The notes beneath the pieces were generated by a model. It was not told where the DNA came from. It was given only the letters and a program-made list of their open reading frames with translations, and ran no database searches. From Candidatus Rifleibacteriota bacterium (GTDB lineage: Bacteria > Vulcanimicrobiota > Xenobia > Xenobiales > Xenobiaceae), in assembly GCA_900772775.1 (NCBI GenBank), contig CAAGRW010000040.1:1-6752 (forward strand): a stretch of 6,752 bases of DNA, in the 5' to 3' direction. Below, piece after piece: positions 5,733 to 6,752 of this stretch (the stretch's first letter is position 1; each line of letters starts with the position of its first letter). A program made the translations under genes and the position numbers.

Positions 5733-6752
5733 TTACCAATCATTTTTAATGATATTGCCTGCTTCATTCATCTCTTGCAAAGCATGACGCATCTTTAACT
5801 TCAAGTCGTTGGCGTTGTCGGAATTGCGCAAAGCGTCGTCAGCAGTAATCTTTCCGGCCTTAAATAATTGCAACAAATGGTAGTCGAAGCTTTGCATACC
5901 GTCGGGATGGAATGAATCTAATTCGCGTTTAATTGTAGTGAGAGCATTTTCGCGCAAGCATTCTTGAATACGAGCATTGTTGATCATAATTTCCAAAGCA
6001 GGTACGCGGCCTCCGCCAATAGCCGGAATTAGACGCTGAGCGATTACGGCTTTGACATTCATGGAAAGCTGATACAAGACGGGATTGTGCATTTCGTCAG
6101 GGAAGAATTGCAAAACGCGTTCGATAGTTTGCACAGCGTTGTTGGCATGCAAAGTAGAAAGCACCAAGTGACCAGTTTCAGCAAAATATACGGCCGATTC
6201 TACAGAAGAAAGATCGCGCATCTCACCGACTAGTAAAACATCTGGCGCTTGACGCAAAGCGCTTTCTAAAGCATCTCGGAAGCACATAGTATCGGTACCA
6301 ACTTCACGCTGAGAGACTAAGCATTTGTTGGTGTCAGTGTGCACATATTCGACAGGATCTTCAATAGTAACGATATGGCCACTGGAATGTTCTTTGCGAT
6401 ATTTAATCATGGAAGCCAAAGTCGTTGATTTACCGGAACCTGTAGGGCCAGTCACCAAAATAAGGCCGCGCCTTTCCATAACTAAATCGTTAAGCACGGG
6501 ATGAAGTCCTAAAGTTTCGATATCCAGAATATCTTCTTCCACTCGTCTGAATACCATAGCAACGCTGTCTTTTTGGCGATAAGCATTGACACGGAAGCGC
6601 CCAATATGCTTCAAAGGATAAACAAAGTTGGCTTCAGGATGGCCGCCTTCAAATTTTTCACGCAAATGTCCAGGCATAATAGCTAAAGCTAAATATTCTG
6701 TCATTTGCGGAGTTAGAGCCTCACACTGCGCCGGGTACATGGTACCAGTAAT
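5733..6752 (-). CDS. pilU: Type IV pilus retraction ATPase, PilT/PilU family, PilU-like; N-terminus cut by window edge
   Basis: The frame is open to the right edge: 339 residues are visible, and the real start lies outside. The ATG at 6740 falls in the middle of the family's N-terminal domain, and the usual N-terminal strand with an A-S-D-L-H type motif is missing. The protein is a hexameric cytoplasmic ATPase that drives pilus retraction at the inner membrane. Numbering from the first visible residue: RFRVNAYRQ (52-60), Walker A GPTGSGKS (102-109), Asp box TIEDPVE (129-135), Walker B DVLLVGEMRD (171-180), His box STLHANN (199-205) and AQRLIP (238-243). The AIRNLIRE motif typical of PilT is not evident, and the tail (GMQSFDYHLLQLF, then DALRNSDNANDLKLKMRH) resembles PilU, which usually works alongside PilT. 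I am sure of the family and fairly sure of PilU over PilT. The unrecognised 256-residue gene follows after 21 nt. Confidence 0.93.
   Translation of the reverse strand: MTGTMYPAQCEALTPQMTEYLALAIMPGHLREKFEGGHPEANFVYPLKHIGRFRVNAYRQKDSVAMVFRRVEEDILDIETLGLHPVLNDLVMERRGLILVTGPTGSGKSTTLASMIKYRKEHSSGHIVTIEDPVEYVHTDTNKCLVSQREVGTDTMCFRDALESALRQAPDVLLVGEMRDLSSVESAVYFAETGHLVLSTLHANNAVQTIERVLQFFPDEMHNPVLYQLSMNVKAVIAQRLIPAIGGGRVPALEIMINNARIQECLRENALTTIKRELDSFHPDGMQSFDYHLLQLFKAGKITADDALRNSDNANDLKLKMRHALQEMNEAGNIIKNDW

Noticed and set aside
6738..6740. ATG at 6740 as the true start of the pilus ATPase
   Set aside because: The frame continues without a stop to the window edge, and family comparison places this Met inside the N-terminal domain, with the first strand and its motif missing.

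Overview
All six genes lie on the minus strand, so transcription runs from the right edge towards the left edge. In that order they are: a PilT/PilU-type pilus retraction ATPase (start beyond the right edge), an unrecognised acidic 256-residue protein, a UPF0210/DUF711 'PFL family' protein, the AAA+ replication-recombination factor RarA, the AP endonuclease Nfo, and a family-5 solute-binding protein (end beyond the left edge). I see no RNA genes, insertion sequences, CRISPR arrays or phage genes, and no gene-free stretch of 300 bases or more.

Organism. The type IV pilus motor suggests a bacterium with type IV pili, most often a Gram-negative-type cell. DUF711 and the CxLSxxKG-type Nfo are both common in anaerobes. 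The RarA reads more like the Firmicutes or deep-branching type than the E. coli type, while the motor ATPase has a PilU-like tail. This mixture does not settle the phylum. An anaerobic, moderately low-GC bacterium, perhaps from a gut or sediment lineage outside the model groups, is my best inference, with low confidence.

Right half (3495-6752): pilU-like gene, unknown gene and DUF711 gene, with gaps of 21 and 81 nt. The first two look tightly co-transcribed. The DUF711 gene has no strong Shine-Dalgarno sequence and two possible starts. A long imperfect hairpin ending in five Ts (3359-3407), downstream of the DUF711 gene, looks like the terminator of this unit.

Left half (1-3311): rarA, nfo and the solute-binding protein gene, with a 27 nt gap and then a 1 nt TAATG overlap. 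This is the layout of one transcript. RarA (stalled replication forks) and Nfo (abasic sites) make a genome-maintenance pair, to which a peptide/nickel-type transporter component is translationally coupled.

I do not see a convincing new multi-gene system. The items most worth checking are the unknown protein next to the pilus motor, the N-terminal extensions on RarA and on the solute-binding protein, and the long terminator-like hairpin.
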